Assembly: GCA_017561155.1 (NCBI GenBank)
Contig: JAFZDP010000006.1
Coordinates: 24,675-88,674, forward strand
Origin: Bacteroidales bacterium
GTDB taxonomy: Bacteria > Bacteroidota > Bacteroidia > Bacteroidales > P3
DNA: 64,000 nt
Reading direction: 5' to 3'
Below are positions 33,802 to 43,573 of this stretch, one piece after another. The number at the start of each line of letters is the position of its first letter. Position 1 is the first letter of the stretch. A program made the position numbers and the translations under genes. Below the pieces are notes generated by a model, which worked only from the letters and a program-made list of their open reading frames with translations, was not told the origin of the DNA and made no database searches.

Positions 33802-35460
33802 TTATTTTTTACCTTTGTTCAGTATTTTGTTGTAACGTGCACTGTCCGAAAGTATGCTTATTGCCTCTATTATTTCAGGGTCTGTTTTTAGCGTGCCTTC
33901 TATTCTGCCTTTTTCGTAGTAGTATCTCGACAATATCTCAGCTTTCAACAGTTCGCTTATTTCTTTTTTGTTCTTTTCCAAGTCTATACTCTTGTCGCTG
34001 TGTATTTTCTTTTCCAGTTCGTCTATGTTATCCGAGATAGCAGCTATATATTTGTCTTCTTTAGCTGCTTCTCTCAAAAGTTTCAACGCTCTTTCGGTCG
34101 ATGTAAAGTATTCGTATTTCTTGTCTTTCAAGAATTCTTTGAAGTCGTTGTATATCTCGTCGGTTATTTCAAATTCGCCGGCAGGAAGTATTGATTCGTG
34201 TTTGTTTACAAACTCTGTAGCATAGTCGAAAACAAGGAAGTTGCGCATCAGTGCAATTGTTATGTCAGCCACAAGGCTGTCTTGTATTTCTATGTCGGGT
34301 TCTATTCCAAATCCGTCGTAAACGGTTCTGCCATTACGAGTTTTGAATGCTGTTTTCAACGAGTCGGGCACTTTGGTGGCTTTTCCGTTCTCGTCTTTGT
34401 GCGAATAGTCAAGAGCTTGTATACATCTGCCGCTTGGTATGTAGTATTTCGATACGGTTACTTTCATTTGAGAATTGTAAGTCAAAGGTAGGATGTTTTG
34501 TACCAATCCTTTACCAAACGAGCGGCTGCCTATTATTACAGCTCTGTCCAAGTCTTGCAACGAACCCGAAACAATTTCGCTGGCACTGGCACTATACCCA
34601 TCTATAAGCACCACTACAGGTATTTCGGTGTCCATAGGATTGTTGCGTGTGTAGTGTTTTGTGTTTTTAGCAACTACCTTGCCTTTGGTTTGTACTACCA
34701 ATTCCGACTTTGGAACAAAAAGGTTCACTATGTCTACAGCTTCGTTTAGCAGTCCGCCGCCATTGCCACGCAAGTCTAATATAACTCCTTTTATATTACT
34801 GTTTTGCGATTTCAATTTGTTTAGGGCAGTACCCACTTCTTTTGCTGCGTTTTGTGTAAACTCGGTAAGTTTTATATATCCATAGTCGGTGTTGCCGACA
34901 AAGCCATAGTATGGAACAGGTTTTAGTTTTATTTCTTCTCTCACTATTGTCTTTTCCAAAACTTTTCCGTTGCGTTCTACTTTTATTTTCACTTTCGAAC
35001 CGGCTTGGCCACGCAATCTGTCGCTTACCTCAGGTGTTGTTCTGCCTTCGGCATCTTCGCCGTCTATTTCAAGTATTTTGTCACCCGGTTTCAAACCTAC
35101 CTTATCGGCAGGCAATCCTTCGTATGGTTCTGCAATGTACACAAAATTACCTTTTTGATGTATAAGCGAACCTATTCCGCCATATTGGCCCATAAGTTGC
35201 AATTTTACATCTTCTATATTGCTTTCGGGTATGTAGTTTGTATAGGGGTCTAACGACGACAACATTGCATTGATGGCTGTGGTCATTAGTTTGCCGGGCT
35301 CTATATCATCTACATAGTTAAGATGTATGTTTTTGTATACCGAGGAGAATATTTCTAAGTTTTTGCTTATTTCAAATCCTTTGTCTTCTGCGTTGTTTTG
35401 TGCCAATAGCGGACTTATGCCTAAAATTATAGCCGAAATAAAGATTTTTATCTTTTTCAT
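33802..35460 (-). CDS. C-terminal processing protease (S41 family, CtpA/Prc type)
   Basis: 552 residues. A signal peptide ends at LLAQN (about residue 21), giving a periplasmic serine protease. The N-terminal helical region is followed by a PDZ domain (YGGIGSLIHQKGNFVYI to GDKILEIDGEDA, 93-175) and the S41 core: DLRGNGGGLLNEAV (229-242), the catalytic Ser in YSASASEIVSGS (289-300), and Lys317 in SRSFGKGLVQ. These proteases trim or degrade exported proteins by recognising C-termini. The C-terminal 150 residues are helical, charged and Lys/Glu-rich. Confidence 0.92.
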   Translation of the reverse strand: MKKIKIFISAIILGISPLLAQNNAEDKGFEISKNLEIFSSVYKNIHLNYVDDIEPGKLMTTAINAMLSSLDPYTNYIPESNIEDVKLQLMGQYGGIGSLIHQKGNFVYIAEPYEGLPADKVGLKPGDKILEIDGEDAEGRTTPEVSDRLRGQAGSKVKIKVERNGKVLEKTIVREEIKLKPVPYYGFVGNTDYGYIKLTEFTQNAAKEVGTALNKLKSQNSNIKGVILDLRGNGGGLLNEAVDIVNLFVPKSELVVQTKGKVVAKNTKHYTRNNPMDTEIPVVVLIDGYSASASEIVSGSLQDLDRAVIIGSRSFGKGLVQNILPLTYNSQMKVTVSKYYIPSGRCIQALDYSHKDENGKATKVPDSLKTAFKTRNGRTVYDGFGIEPDIEIQDSLVADITIALMRNFLVFDYATEFVNKHESILPAGEFEITDEIYNDFKEFLKDKKYEYFTSTERALKLLREAAKEDKYIAAISDNIDELEKKIHSDKSIDLEKNKKEISELLKAEILSRYYYEKGRIEGTLKTDPEIIEAISILSDSARYNKILNKGKK

Positions 35461-36072
35461 ATCTAAGTATTAGTTTTGTAATAGTGTTTTTTACTAAAAT
35501 ATTTGTTCTATAACGAATATTCCATTGTTTTATTTTCTGATTAAACACTTTTTGCGAAAAGATGGTTACTGCTATAGGTAAAAAACTTTGTCCGAAATTT
35601 CTTTTTGCTTATACATATAATATATATGTAGCGATATATTTGCTGAAAAATGTCTTTTCCCGTTGCATATTATGCCTTCCTGTTTGGCTGTTTTAGCCTT
35701 TATGTTTGTGGTATGGTAGTCTTTACGTTGTGTGTATGGTGGTCTTTGCGTTAGTTTGATGGTTATGTTTACGTTAGAGTGGAGGTCCGCTATCGCCGAT
35801 AGGAGACCATCAACATAACGTAAAGGCAACCTTCTGCTTAACGTAAATGCAAATGTATGCAGACTATAATCCAAAATGAAGTAAACGACAGGAAGTATAA
35901 TTAATAATGTATGCCATTGAGCGACAACGAGGTGATAGGGTAGTGGAAAAAGAAAGTCGAACATTCGGGTTGTACACCCAAATATTCGATTTGCAAAATA
36001 CTGTAAGGCTTGATATAGCTTGAAGTTTATGCCATGCCAAGCCTTCTGCTGTATGTTTTTTGACGTTATGGT
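35461..36072. other. 612-base gene-free gap with a repeat array
   Basis: An open frame of 130 codons runs through it on the minus strand but has no coding character. The gap holds the array at 35708-35849. AAGGCTTG (36003-36010) and CAAGCCTT (36035-36042) could pair as a loose terminator stem for the ABC-F gene ending at 36073. Confidence 0.6.
35708..35849. repeat. degenerate 22-23 bp array with inverted second half
   Basis: Direct units at 35708, 35730, 35753 and 35776, three of them ending in TTTACGTT or TTTGCGTT. The second half (to 35849) carries the reverse-oriented core AACGTAAA twice. The centre TATCGCCGATA is palindromic, so the array as a whole is roughly a large inverted repeat. 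Confidence 0.7.
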
Positions 36073-38004
36073 CTAGAAATTTTCAAGGTTTTCTGTCGCT
36101 TTTTCCCAGTCTTCCATTAGTGTGTCTAATTTCTGTTTCAGTGTCTCGTATTCCGAATAGAAGTTAGGGTCAGAAACTGTAAGTTCCGGGTTCGAGCTTA
36201 GTAGCTCGTCTTTTTCGGCTATTGCCATTTCGGTGCTCTCAATCTCTTTCTCTATTTTTTCTACTGCACTGCGTAGTTTTCTAAGGTCTCTTTCGCGTTG
36301 TTTAGACTGTTCGTAGTTTAGTTTGTTTTGGCTCACCGTCGCGTTTCCTTTGTCGGGCGATGCTTTCTTTTGAAGTTCTAAGGCTTTAAGGTTCTCGATT
36401 TTGCGATATTCCAAAAACTCAAATATATCGCCTTTAAACTCTTTTATGCTTTTGTTTCTAAACTCGAAAAGCGAGTCGGTAAGTCCTTGCAAGAAATCGC
36501 GGTCGTGGCTTACCACTATAAGAGTACCGGTATACTGAAGCAAAGCGTTCTTCAGTATATCCTTAGAGTTCATGTCTAAGTGGTTGGTAGGTTCGTCTAG
36601 TACCAACAAGTTGCAAGGGGTAAGCAGAAGTTTGGCTAATGCCAATCGTGCTTTTTCGCCACCCGACAGCACTTTTACTTTCTTCTCGATGTCGTCTTCG
36701 TCGAAAAGGAAGCTGCCTAAAATATTTCGTATCTTGGGTCTTATATCTCCCACTGCTATCTGGTCGATGGTGTCGAAAACTGTTTTTTCTCCGTCGAGCA
36801 GTGCTGCTTGGTTTTGTGCAAAATAGCCGATGGTTACTTGGTGTCCTAGTTTGAAAGTTCCGGAGTAGTCGCCTATTTCGCCAATGATAATTTTGGCCAA
36901 AGTAGACTTGCCCTCTCCGTTGCGTCCAACGAAAGCTGTTTTGCTACCCTTTGGAAGTAGGAAGTTTAAGTCGTTTAAAATCTCTTTGTCGCCATAGGCT
37001 TTGCAAAGATGTTCTGCCTCTACTACCACTTTTCCCGAATGTGGAGCAGGTGGAAACTGAAAGTGTATGCTTTCTGTACTTACCTCGTCGATGGATATTT
37101 TATCCATCTTTTCCAACATTTTCACTCGGCTTTGTACTTGCTTTGCCTTAGTGGCTTTGTATCTGAAACGCTCAATAAAGCTTTGTATTTGCGCAATCTC
37201 TTTTTGTTGGTTGTTTAGTGCCGACATTTGACTGCTACGACGTTCTTCCATTAGTATCACATAGTCGGAATAGCTTGCTTTGTAGTCGTATATTTTGCCG
37301 GCTGTAATCTCGATAGTGCGTTTGGTTATATTGTCGAGGAATGTACGGTCGTGCGATACCAAGATTACTGCGCCTACATACGACGACAAAAAGTTCTCCA
37401 ACCATTGTATAGATTCAATATCTAAGTGGTTGGTAGGCTCGTCTAAAAGGATGAAGTCGGGATGCTTAAGCAAAATCTTGGCTAGTTCAACTCGCATTTG
37501 CCAGCCACTGCTAAACTCTGTTATCGAACGCTCAAAGTCGGAGTGAAGAAAGCCTAAGCCAAGCAAAACTTTTTCTGTTTGCTCTCTTCTGTTATTGCCA
37601 CCAAGAAGCAGAATACGTTCACTTATGTCGTGGTGCTTGTTTAAAAGCAACTCGTATTCTTTGGATTCGTAGTCGGTACGATTAGCAATTTCGATGGCCA
37701 AACGTTGTAGTTCGTCTTCCAAATAATCGATTTGTTCAAATGCTGTCAAAGCTTCGGCAATAATGGTTTTACTGCTGTTGGGTATCATTTCCTGTGGAAG
37801 GTAACCAACGGTTTGGTCTTTGGCCACCACTATTGTACCGGTTTCGGGTTGTTGTATTCCGGCTATTATCTTCAAAAGTGTAGACTTGCCGGCTCCGTTT
37901 TTTCCTACTAGACCAATGCGATCTCGGTCGTTTATGTTGAACGTTACATTGTCAAAAAGATTTGTTCCGGTAAATTGAACAGAAAGATTATTAATCGAAA
38001 TCAT
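36073..38004 (-). CDS. ABC-F family ATPase (ribosome-associated, Uup/EttA-like)
   Basis: 643 residues with two ABC cassettes and no membrane segments. Walker A motifs: GLVGKNGAGKSTLLK (about 31-45) and AFVGRNGEGKSTLAK. Signatures: FSSGWQMRVELAKILL and LSGGEKARLALAKLLL. Walker B: FILLDEPTNHLDI and LLVLDEPTNHLDM. The linker between them and the C-terminal coiled coil (ESTEMAIAEKDELL) are typical of ABC-F proteins that act on ribosomes, in translation control or antibiotic protection. The exact subfamily cannot be fixed by eye. It follows tonB after a terminator. Confidence 0.93.
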   Translation of the reverse strand: MISINNLSVQFTGTNLFDNVTFNINDRDRIGLVGKNGAGKSTLLKIIAGIQQPETGTIVVAKDQTVGYLPQEMIPNSSKTIIAEALTAFEQIDYLEDELQRLAIEIANRTDYESKEYELLLNKHHDISERILLLGGNNRREQTEKVLLGLGFLHSDFERSITEFSSGWQMRVELAKILLKHPDFILLDEPTNHLDIESIQWLENFLSSYVGAVILVSHDRTFLDNITKRTIEITAGKIYDYKASYSDYVILMEERRSSQMSALNNQQKEIAQIQSFIERFRYKATKAKQVQSRVKMLEKMDKISIDEVSTESIHFQFPPAPHSGKVVVEAEHLCKAYGDKEILNDLNFLLPKGSKTAFVGRNGEGKSTLAKIIIGEIGDYSGTFKLGHQVTIGYFAQNQAALLDGEKTVFDTIDQIAVGDIRPKIRNILGSFLFDEDDIEKKVKVLSGGEKARLALAKLLLTPCNLLVLDEPTNHLDMNSKDILKNALLQYTGTLIVVSHDRDFLQGLTDSLFEFRNKSIKEFKGDIFEFLEYRKIENLKALELQKKASPDKGNATVSQNKLNYEQSKQRERDLRKLRSAVEKIEKEIESTEMAIAEKDELLSSNPELTVSDPNFYSEYETLKQKLDTLMEDWEKATENLENF

Positions 38005-38062
38005 ATATATAATATATTGTATATTGTTTTTGAAATTGTACCTATTAAATGATAGTATACTA

Positions 38063-38092
38063 AAAAGGAGCTATTTTTTGATAGCTCCTTTT
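38063..38092 (-). terminator. rho-independent terminator of tonB
   Basis: Stem AAAAGGAGCTAT (38063-38074) with ATAGCTCCTTTT (38081-38092), 6-base loop, between the tonB stop and the ABC-F start. Confidence 0.85.
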
Positions 38093-38133
38093 GATATTAA
38101 TGTTTAACTTTAAACGTCTACACGATATATATC

Positions 38134-38820
38134 TTATTGTAAGTCGAAAACCACAGGAATGTTATATTGTACACGTACAGCTTTACCACGTTGTTTGCCG
38201 GGATTCCATTTAGGCATAGATTTGATAACTCGAAGAGCTTCGTTACCGCATCCACCACCAATGTCACGCAAAACTTTTGGGTTTGCAATCGAACCGTCTT
38301 TTTCAACAACGAACGACAAATAAACACGACCAGTGATGTTGTTTTCTTTAGCTACTTGTGGATATTTTATATTGGCATACAAATACTCGTACATCTTATC
38401 TGCACCACCAGGGAAAGAAGGTTCTTCTTCAACCACTGTGAAGATTTCTTCTTCAACCACTTCTTCTTCTTCTTGTATTTCAATTTTAACAACAGGAACG
38501 TCAGGTTTACTTATGTCGTTTGCATCTTGGATAACCAATTCGTTTTTAAGTTCAACATCATCATCCACAACTTGAATATCTTCACTCATTTGTACCTCTG
38601 GTTCAGGTGGAGGTGGAGGAGGAGTGTTTTCTGCTGTTTGAATAATAACATCCTCAGGAGTTTCCATTACTGCTGCTTGTGTAAAGACAGCTTCCTGTTT
38701 TTCGTAGCTTTTCCAATTGAAAGCAGCTAATGCTACCAACAACGCGAAAGTCATACCAATCTCTAAAAACAAGGTTTTCTTGCCTTCGAGGTCTGCTTTA
38801 GGAGTTTTCTTTGCTTCCAT
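38134..38820 (-). CDS. tonB: TonB family energy transducer
   Basis: 228 residues. One N-terminal membrane anchor (LEIGMTFALLVALAAFNW, about 19-36), a Pro/Glu-rich periplasmic spacer (TPPPPPPEPE, VEEEIFTVVEEEPSFPGG), and a C-terminal TonB domain (YPQVAKENNITGRVYLSFVV to KWNPGKQRGKAVRVQYNIPV). It passes the ExbB/ExbD proton-motive energy to outer-membrane TonB-dependent receptors. The 'PSFPGG...YLYANIKYP' form is typical of Bacteroidetes. Single gene with its own terminator, far from the exbBD genes at 42.8 kb. Confidence 0.93.
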   Translation of the reverse strand: MEAKKTPKADLEGKKTLFLEIGMTFALLVALAAFNWKSYEKQEAVFTQAAVMETPEDVIIQTAENTPPPPPPEPEVQMSEDIQVVDDDVELKNELVIQDANDISKPDVPVVKIEIQEEEEVVEEEIFTVVEEEPSFPGGADKMYEYLYANIKYPQVAKENNITGRVYLSFVVEKDGSIANPKVLRDIGGGCGNEALRVIKSMPKWNPGKQRGKAVRVQYNIPVVFDLQ

Positions 38821-38983
38821 AATATATTTGTTTTTAATTAATTATAATCGTTTTTGGCTAATGTATAGCACACCTTTTCAGAATGCTAAATTAGTACTTT
38901 TTTTTCAAATACCAAAGTGTTTTGACAAAAAAAAATGATATTTTTTTTATTATGTTATAAATCAGTTTATTGTGAAAGAGTAA

Positions 38984-39010
38984 AAAAGGTGCTCGGGAAA
39001 AGCACCTTTT
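38984..39010 (-). terminator. rho-independent terminator
   Basis: Stem AAAAGGTGCT (38984-38993) with AGCACCTTTT (39001-39010), flanked by A/T runs; ends the transcript of the small lipoprotein at 39075. Confidence 0.8.
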
Positions 39011-39074
39011 GCAGATAGATATTTGGATGTTGGGGATAGAAAATGAGGCGTTTTTTTTAGTGTTTATCGGGGCT

Positions 39075-39560
39075 TTAGTCCAGTGTGTCCCACCATGTAT
39101 ATGGTAGTACATTGGCATATATATTTACCAAAACTCCGTCTTCGTCGTAGAGCAACGATAAATATTCGTTGTCGTTTTCAATATTTACATTGTAGAATAT
39201 TCCGTATTTCGATGTGTTTATTTCCAATACATCGTCGATGTCGTAGTAAGGATAATTGATATTTAAACTGTTTTGGATTTCGGTCGGCAATTCTTCGTAG
39301 CTAATGTCTATTTTTGTATACAACCATGTACCCACACCCGAAAACCATGCTTCCATATCGGTGTCGTTGTAGTCGAAGTCAGCCACCAAATATCCGTATA
39401 CATAGTACCATCTTACGTTTGATGCGTCGGGGTAGTAGTCGTAAAATACTTCGACAACAGATGAAGTTGGTGTATATGTGTCGTCGTCGTCGCTACAGCT
39501 TGTAGGCAGTACACTTGCAATAAGTGATATTCCCAGTAATGCTAATATTATCTTTTTCAT
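39075..39560 (-). CDS. PepSY-like small lipoprotein
   Basis: 161 residues from MKKIILALLGISLIASV; an upstream in-frame Met (39659) lacks a signal peptide and overlaps aroQ, so was rejected. The lipobox is VLPTSCSDDDD. The mature part (FYDYYPDASNVRWYYVYGYL, DTDMEAWFSGVGTWLYTK) resembles the PepSY-like (BLIP-type) secreted proteins frequent in Bacteroidetes, with two alpha-beta repeats. Rich in Asp and Tyr. Ligand unknown. Probably co-transcribed with aroQ, 85 bases upstream. Confidence 0.75.
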   Translation of the reverse strand: MKKIILALLGISLIASVLPTSCSDDDDTYTPTSSVVEVFYDYYPDASNVRWYYVYGYLVADFDYNDTDMEAWFSGVGTWLYTKIDISYEELPTEIQNSLNINYPYYDIDDVLEINTSKYGIFYNVNIENDNEYLSLLYDEDGVLVNIYANVLPYTWWDTLD

Positions 39561-39645
39561 AGGTATTGGTATGTTATATGTTATCTTTTCTTGCCGTACT
39601 AAACACCAATACCTATGTCGTGGTTCAAAATAATGAGAGTTTTTT

Positions 39646-40065
39646 TTATTTCTTGGCAAAATATTCTATTCCCAAAAGGTAGCCGTCCATACCAAGTCCG
39701 GAAATAGTACCTTTGCAAACTTCGGATAATAATGATATTTGTCTGAAACTTTCGCGTGCGTATATATTAGATATATGTATTTCTAAAACAGGTGTTTTTA
39801 TGGCCGAAACAGCATCGCGTATTGCCACCGATGTATGGGTGTAGCCGCCTGCGTTTAGTAGTATGCCGTCGTAGTCGAAACCTACTTCTTGTAGTTTGTT
39901 TATGATTTCGCCTTCTACATTGCTCTGATAGTACTCCAAATTTATAGTTGGGTATTTGTTTTGCAAAGCTGAAAAGTACGAATCCATAGACTGATTGCCA
40001 TAAATTTCAGGTTCGCGAGTGCCTAATAAGTTTAAATTCGGACCATTTAAAATCAATAATTTCAT
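39646..40065 (-). CDS. aroQ: type II 3-dehydroquinate dehydratase
   Basis: 139 residues, third step of the shikimate pathway in the cytoplasm. Visible are LNGPNLNLLGTREPEIYG with the catalytic Tyr22, NAGGYTHTSVAIRDA, LEIHISNIYARESFR with the catalytic His in EIHISN, and SGLGMDGYLLGIEY. Length is normal for the dodecameric type II enzyme. Confidence 0.95.
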   Translation of the reverse strand: MKLLILNGPNLNLLGTREPEIYGNQSMDSYFSALQNKYPTINLEYYQSNVEGEIINKLQEVGFDYDGILLNAGGYTHTSVAIRDAVSAIKTPVLEIHISNIYARESFRQISLLSEVCKGTISGLGMDGYLLGIEYFAKK

Positions 40066-40265
40066 AACTTATATCTAATAATATATTCTAAACTGTTTGT
40101 TGTTGTCTTTTTTTGTTTCAAATTGCTATAATATATATATTATGTAAACAAAAACGAAGTGTGGTGTTTTTTATTGTATAGGGCAGAAGTTGTGCGGAAA
40201 ACTTTTGTTGGTGCTAAATTGTTGTTTGTGTGAGTAATTGTTGTTTTTGTCTGCTGCTTCCAATA

Positions 40266-40352
40266 GATACCCTATCATCGTATTTTTCACACCCGGGTGT
40301 AAATAGATTTACAGTATACTGTCGCAAGGTTGACGGTATACCGTCGTGAGAA
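40266..40352. repeat. degenerate tandem array, four units of 21-22 bp with palindromic cores
   Basis: Units at 40266, 40288, 40310 and 40331. Cores: CACCCGGGTG, CAGTATACTG, ACGGTATACCGT. The middle two match the CCCGGG and GTATAC units at 24473-24516 in the same order. Confidence 0.8.
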
Positions 40353-40384
40353 GAAAATATAAAGATTACAACAAAAAACGTAAA

Positions 40385-40448
40385 GCACGCAAAAGTTCAG
40401 AAAAGAGTGTATAAACTTAGTACGAACGTGGAGTTTTTAGAAGTTGCC
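40385..40448. repeat. dispersed intergenic element, copy at 40.4 kb
   Basis: Starts GCACGCAAAAGTT and ends AGTTTTTAGAAGTTGC. A related copy lies at 59565-59626 (CCACGCAAAAGTTTA ... AATTTTTAGAAGTTGC). The outer GCACG/CGTG bases can pair, giving a hairpin with an unpaired GAAGTTGC tail. Confidence 0.65.
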
Positions 40449-40492
40449 TGGTGCTTGTTTTGCCTATACGGAAAAATAGTGTTCGTCGAGAA

Positions 40493-41185
40493 TTATTCTA
40501 AAAAGAATATGCTTCCAACATCGACCAATGGCGCTGCCTGCAGCTCTACAATTTCGTATCCACCATCGTGGATAAAATCTTTTATGACACTGCCTTGCCG
40601 ATGAAACGAAAGGCTGCCGTTTATGAATACTGTATTGTCCAAAATACCACAACAACCGCCGAAGCAACCATTTCTGTAGCCGGGTAGTTGTATGTCTGTT
40701 TGCGACACCAACAAGCAGTTATATCCATGCGAGGTCAGTTGTTTGAATATTCCGCCGTCAGACGTTATGGCCGAATTTGCCAACAGCAATGTGCTGCATC
40801 GCGAAAAGGATTGTTTGCAGTGGATAGGTTTCAAGTGGTTTATATTGTCGAGTACAACTTGGTCGGTAACTGTGAAATTGTGGATAGCTATCTCGTCGTT
40901 TGCCGCAACATTATAAGCGTTGATGCTCTTTTTGTCGGTGCCTGTATAGGTGTTTCCAAAACAATATTCTACGTCGTGTTTTTCGAGCAACGCGATATAT
41001 TCCTCAGGAAAATTAGGAGCCAGAATGAGTTTGTTTTTATACGGAAAAGCAAAGATATCTATATGCCCCGACAAGGGTGAAAACGTAATGTCGATAGTGT
41101 CGAACCTTACGACGTCGGTGTATTGTTTAAGCGTCGTTTCGGCCTCTGTCGAAATGATTTTGTTTACTATGGCAATTGGTTTCAC
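40493..41185 (-). CDS. conserved protein, possibly of the guanidino-modifying-enzyme fold (DUF6873-like)
   Basis: 230 residues, cytoplasmic. Sequence blocks are FAFPYKNKLILAPNFPEEYIA, QSFSRCSTLLLANSAITSDG, GYRNGCFGGCCGILDNTVFI and VIKDFIHDGGYEIVELQ. The alternating strand-turn pattern with NSAITSDGG and FGGCCG resembles GME-fold (pentein) proteins annotated DUF6873; that comes from memory. It follows lptB by 14 bases, so the two are probably co-transcribed. Reaction unknown. Confidence 0.75.
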   Translation of the reverse strand: MKPIAIVNKIISTEAETTLKQYTDVVRFDTIDITFSPLSGHIDIFAFPYKNKLILAPNFPEEYIALLEKHDVEYCFGNTYTGTDKKSINAYNVAANDEIAIHNFTVTDQVVLDNINHLKPIHCKQSFSRCSTLLLANSAITSDGGIFKQLTSHGYNCLLVSQTDIQLPGYRNGCFGGCCGILDNTVFINGSLSFHRQGSVIKDFIHDGGYEIVELQAAPLVDVGSIFFLE

Positions 41186-41199
41186 CTAACAGATAGATA

Positions 41200-41922
41200 T
41201 TATCTTAGTTTGAATTTGTCGCCCAGATAAACTTTCTTTACATGTTCGTCGTTGGCAAGTTCTTCCGGTGTTCCCGACTTCAAAACAGAGCCTTCAAACA
41301 ACAAATATGCACGGTCGGTAATGGTAAGGGTTTCGTGAACATTGTGGTCTGTAATAAGTATGCCGATGTTCTTTTCTTTTAGTTTAGATACAATGTTCTG
41401 AATGTCTTGTACAGCAATAGGGTCTACGCCGGCAAATGGCTCGTCGAGCAAAAGAAACTTAGGGCTCATGGCCAACGCACGAGCTATTTCTGTACGGCGA
41501 CGTTCGCCCCCCGATAGCTGAATACCCAGACTTTTGCGTATATGGTTCAATCCAAACTCGGATAATAGTTCTTCGAGTTTTTCTTTACGTTCGGCTTTGT
41601 TTAGTTTAGTGAATTCAAGTACCGACATAATATTGTCTTCTACCGATAAATGACGGAACACCGAAGCTTCTTGTGCCAGATAGCCAATACCATTTTTGGC
41701 ACGTTCGTACATTGGCATTTTAGTAATGTCTTGGTCGTTTAAAAATACATGTCCGTCAAAAGGTTTTATGATTCCCACTATCATATAAAATGTAGTCGTC
41801 TTTCCCGCACCGTTAGGTCCGAGCAAACCAACTATTTCTCCCTGCTTTACTTCTACCGAAACACCTTTTACAACAATGCGTTTCTTGTATTTTTTTATAA
41901 CGTTATCTGTTCGTAGTATCAT
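41200..41922 (-). CDS. lptB: LPS export ABC transporter ATP-binding protein LptB
   Basis: 240 residues. ATPase of the LptB2FG complex that extracts lipopolysaccharide from the inner membrane. Walker [10 protein letters not shown] (35-43), signature [15 protein letters not shown], Walker [15 protein letters not shown]-loop [10 protein letters not shown]. The motifs match LptB closely. A putative -7 box (CAAAAGTA on the plus strand, 41948-41955) lies 26 bases upstream. Confidence 0.94.
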   Translation of the reverse strand: MILRTDNVIKKYKKRIVVKGVSVEVKQGEIVGLLGPNGAGKTTTFYMIVGIIKPFDGHVFLNDQDITKMPMYERAKNGIGYLAQEASVFRHLSVEDNIMSVLEFTKLNKAERKEKLEELLSEFGLNHIRKSLGIQLSGGERRRTEIARALAMSPKFLLLDEPFAGVDPIAVQDIQNIVSKLKEKNIGILITDHNVHETLTITDRAYLLFEGSVLKSGTPEELANDEHVKKVYLGDKFKLR

Positions 41923-42185
41923 AACATATCGGCTTTATTAGACTTTGCAAAAGTACGAAAACTTTTTAATTTATCTTCATGATTTCTTCGTCTATGTGTA
42001 ATACTTATCTTGGCGGATTGTTTATTTTCTTGAAATATATCTTTTTAAACTATTGAAGCAAAAAATCTTTTTTTCGTTCAAACAAAGAGAAAATAGCTCT
42101 TATTTTTTTGTTTGATTAAAATAAAACGACAAAATAAGCGTTTTAGACAGCGATTTAGAAATATATATATTGAATAAGACTGATT

Positions 42186-42650
42186 ATGGAAGGAAAAAAT
42201 ATTATAGAGATAAGGAATAAAAGAGCCGAATATGAATATTTTTTGATGGATACATATACGGCAGGATTGGTTTTGACAGGGACGGAAATTAAATCTATAA
42301 GAGATGGAAAGGTCAATTTGTCCGACTCGTTTTGCTCGTTTAGAGGCGATGAATTGTATGTAAACGAAATGCATATATCGGAATATCGCTTTGGTTCGTA
42401 TCTTAATCATCCGGCAAAAAGAGAAAGAAAATTGTTGCTAAACAAAAGAGAATTGCTTAAGCTTTTGAACAAAAGCAAAGAAAGAGGATATACAATAATA
42501 CCGGTAATGTTGTTTGTAAATCCGGCAGGGTTGGCAAAACTTACAATATCGTTGGCAAAGGGTAAAAAGTTTTTTGACAAACGCGAAACTCTGAAAGAAA
42601 AAGACAGCCGAAGAGAGATGGATCGCATGCACCGAATGAGAGATTATTAA
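42186..42650 (+). CDS. smpB: SsrA-binding protein SmpB
   Basis: 154 residues. It brings tmRNA to stalled ribosomes (trans-translation). Visible are [58 protein letters not shown] and the basic tail [16 protein letters not shown]. The tmRNA gene itself is not in this window. The gene is divergent from lptB. Confidence 0.96.
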   Translation: MEGKNIIEIRNKRAEYEYFLMDTYTAGLVLTGTEIKSIRDGKVNLSDSFCSFRGDELYVNEMHISEYRFGSYLNHPAKRERKLLLNKRELLKLLNKSKERGYTIIPVMLFVNPAGLAKLTISLAKGKKFFDKRETLKEKDSRREMDRMHRMRDY

Positions 42651-42820
42651 TAGTCGTATTGCATAAGGAACACTTCTTGGGTAAAGACAGATTATGTACA
42701 TAATGTAATGGTGCAAAACATAGATATTGTTAATTAACAATATAGTGTTGAAATAAAACTACCGATAAAGCCATTATAATATAAACTTCTGAGTACTTTT
42801 ACAAAAAAAATAAATACATT

Positions 42821-43540
42821 ATGTTTAGAAATATTTTATTGAATATTAATGCAGTAAGTACTGCAGTAGGTAGTGGAAACGATACAGCCGGAGCTGTAGA
42901 AAGTGCAATAACAACCGAAAAAATACCTGTAATGGACCTAGCTTTGCAAGGTGGATGGGTAATGTTGGTGTTGTTAGCGTTGTTAATTTTAGCAGTTTAT
43001 ATCTCTATAGAACGTTACTTGGCATTGAGCCATGCGTTGAAAGATGACTCGTCGCAATTTATGAATAATATCCGCAACTATATTCACAAAGGAGATATAG
43101 AAGGTGCCAGAGCTCTTTCGAAATCGACAGATTCTCCTATCGCACGTATGATTGATAAAGGATTGTCACGTTTGGGACGCCCATTGTCAGATATTCAAAC
43201 AGCTATCGAAAATGTAGGAAAATTGGAAGTTGCAAACTTGGAAAAACGTATTTCGTTGGTGGCAACAGTGTCTAGTTTGGGACCAATGTTGGGTTTCTTG
43301 GGAACAGTAACAGGTATGGTAAAAGCATTCTTCGATATGGCTAATGCCGGAAATAATATAGACATACAAGTGCTTTCGAGCGGTATATACGAAGCAATGG
43401 TAACCACAGTAGGTGGTTTGATAGTAGGTATAATAGGTTACTTCTTGTACAACTTGTTGGTTGCACGTATAAACAAAGTGGTATTCTTGTTAGAAGCCCG
43501 TGCTATGGAATTTATGGACCTATTGCACGAACCGGCATAA
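42821..43540 (+). CDS. exbB: MotA/TolQ/ExbB proton channel protein
   Basis: 239 residues with three membrane segments: MLVLLALLILAVYISIERYL (about 47-66), VATVSSLGPMLGFLGTVTGM and VTTVGGLIVGIIGYFLYNLL. The motif GTVTGMVKAF is typical of ExbB/TolQ. It works with ExbD and TonB to harvest the proton gradient. First of a three-gene run exbB-exbD-tonB-like, 33 and 2 bases apart. Confidence 0.95.
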   Translation: MFRNILLNINAVSTAVGSGNDTAGAVESAITTEKIPVMDLALQGGWVMLVLLALLILAVYISIERYLALSHALKDDSSQFMNNIRNYIHKGDIEGARALSKSTDSPIARMIDKGLSRLGRPLSDIQTAIENVGKLEVANLEKRISLVATVSSLGPMLGFLGTVTGMVKAFFDMANAGNNIDIQVLSSGIYEAMVTTVGGLIVGIIGYFLYNLLVARINKVVFLLEARAMEFMDLLHEPA

Positions 43541-43573
43541 GCAGTTGTGGGTAAATATTATAATTAAATAGTT

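Larger units (their letters stand above)
40066..40492. other. 427-base gene-free gap with a 22-bp array and a dispersed element
   Basis: Holds the array at 40266-40352 and the element at 40385-40448. No open frame with coding character. Confidence 0.65.

Noticed and set aside
35572..35964. 130-codon reading frame on the minus strand
   Set aside because: Composition is not protein-like, it runs through the repeat array at 35708-35849, and no signal or ribosome site supports it.
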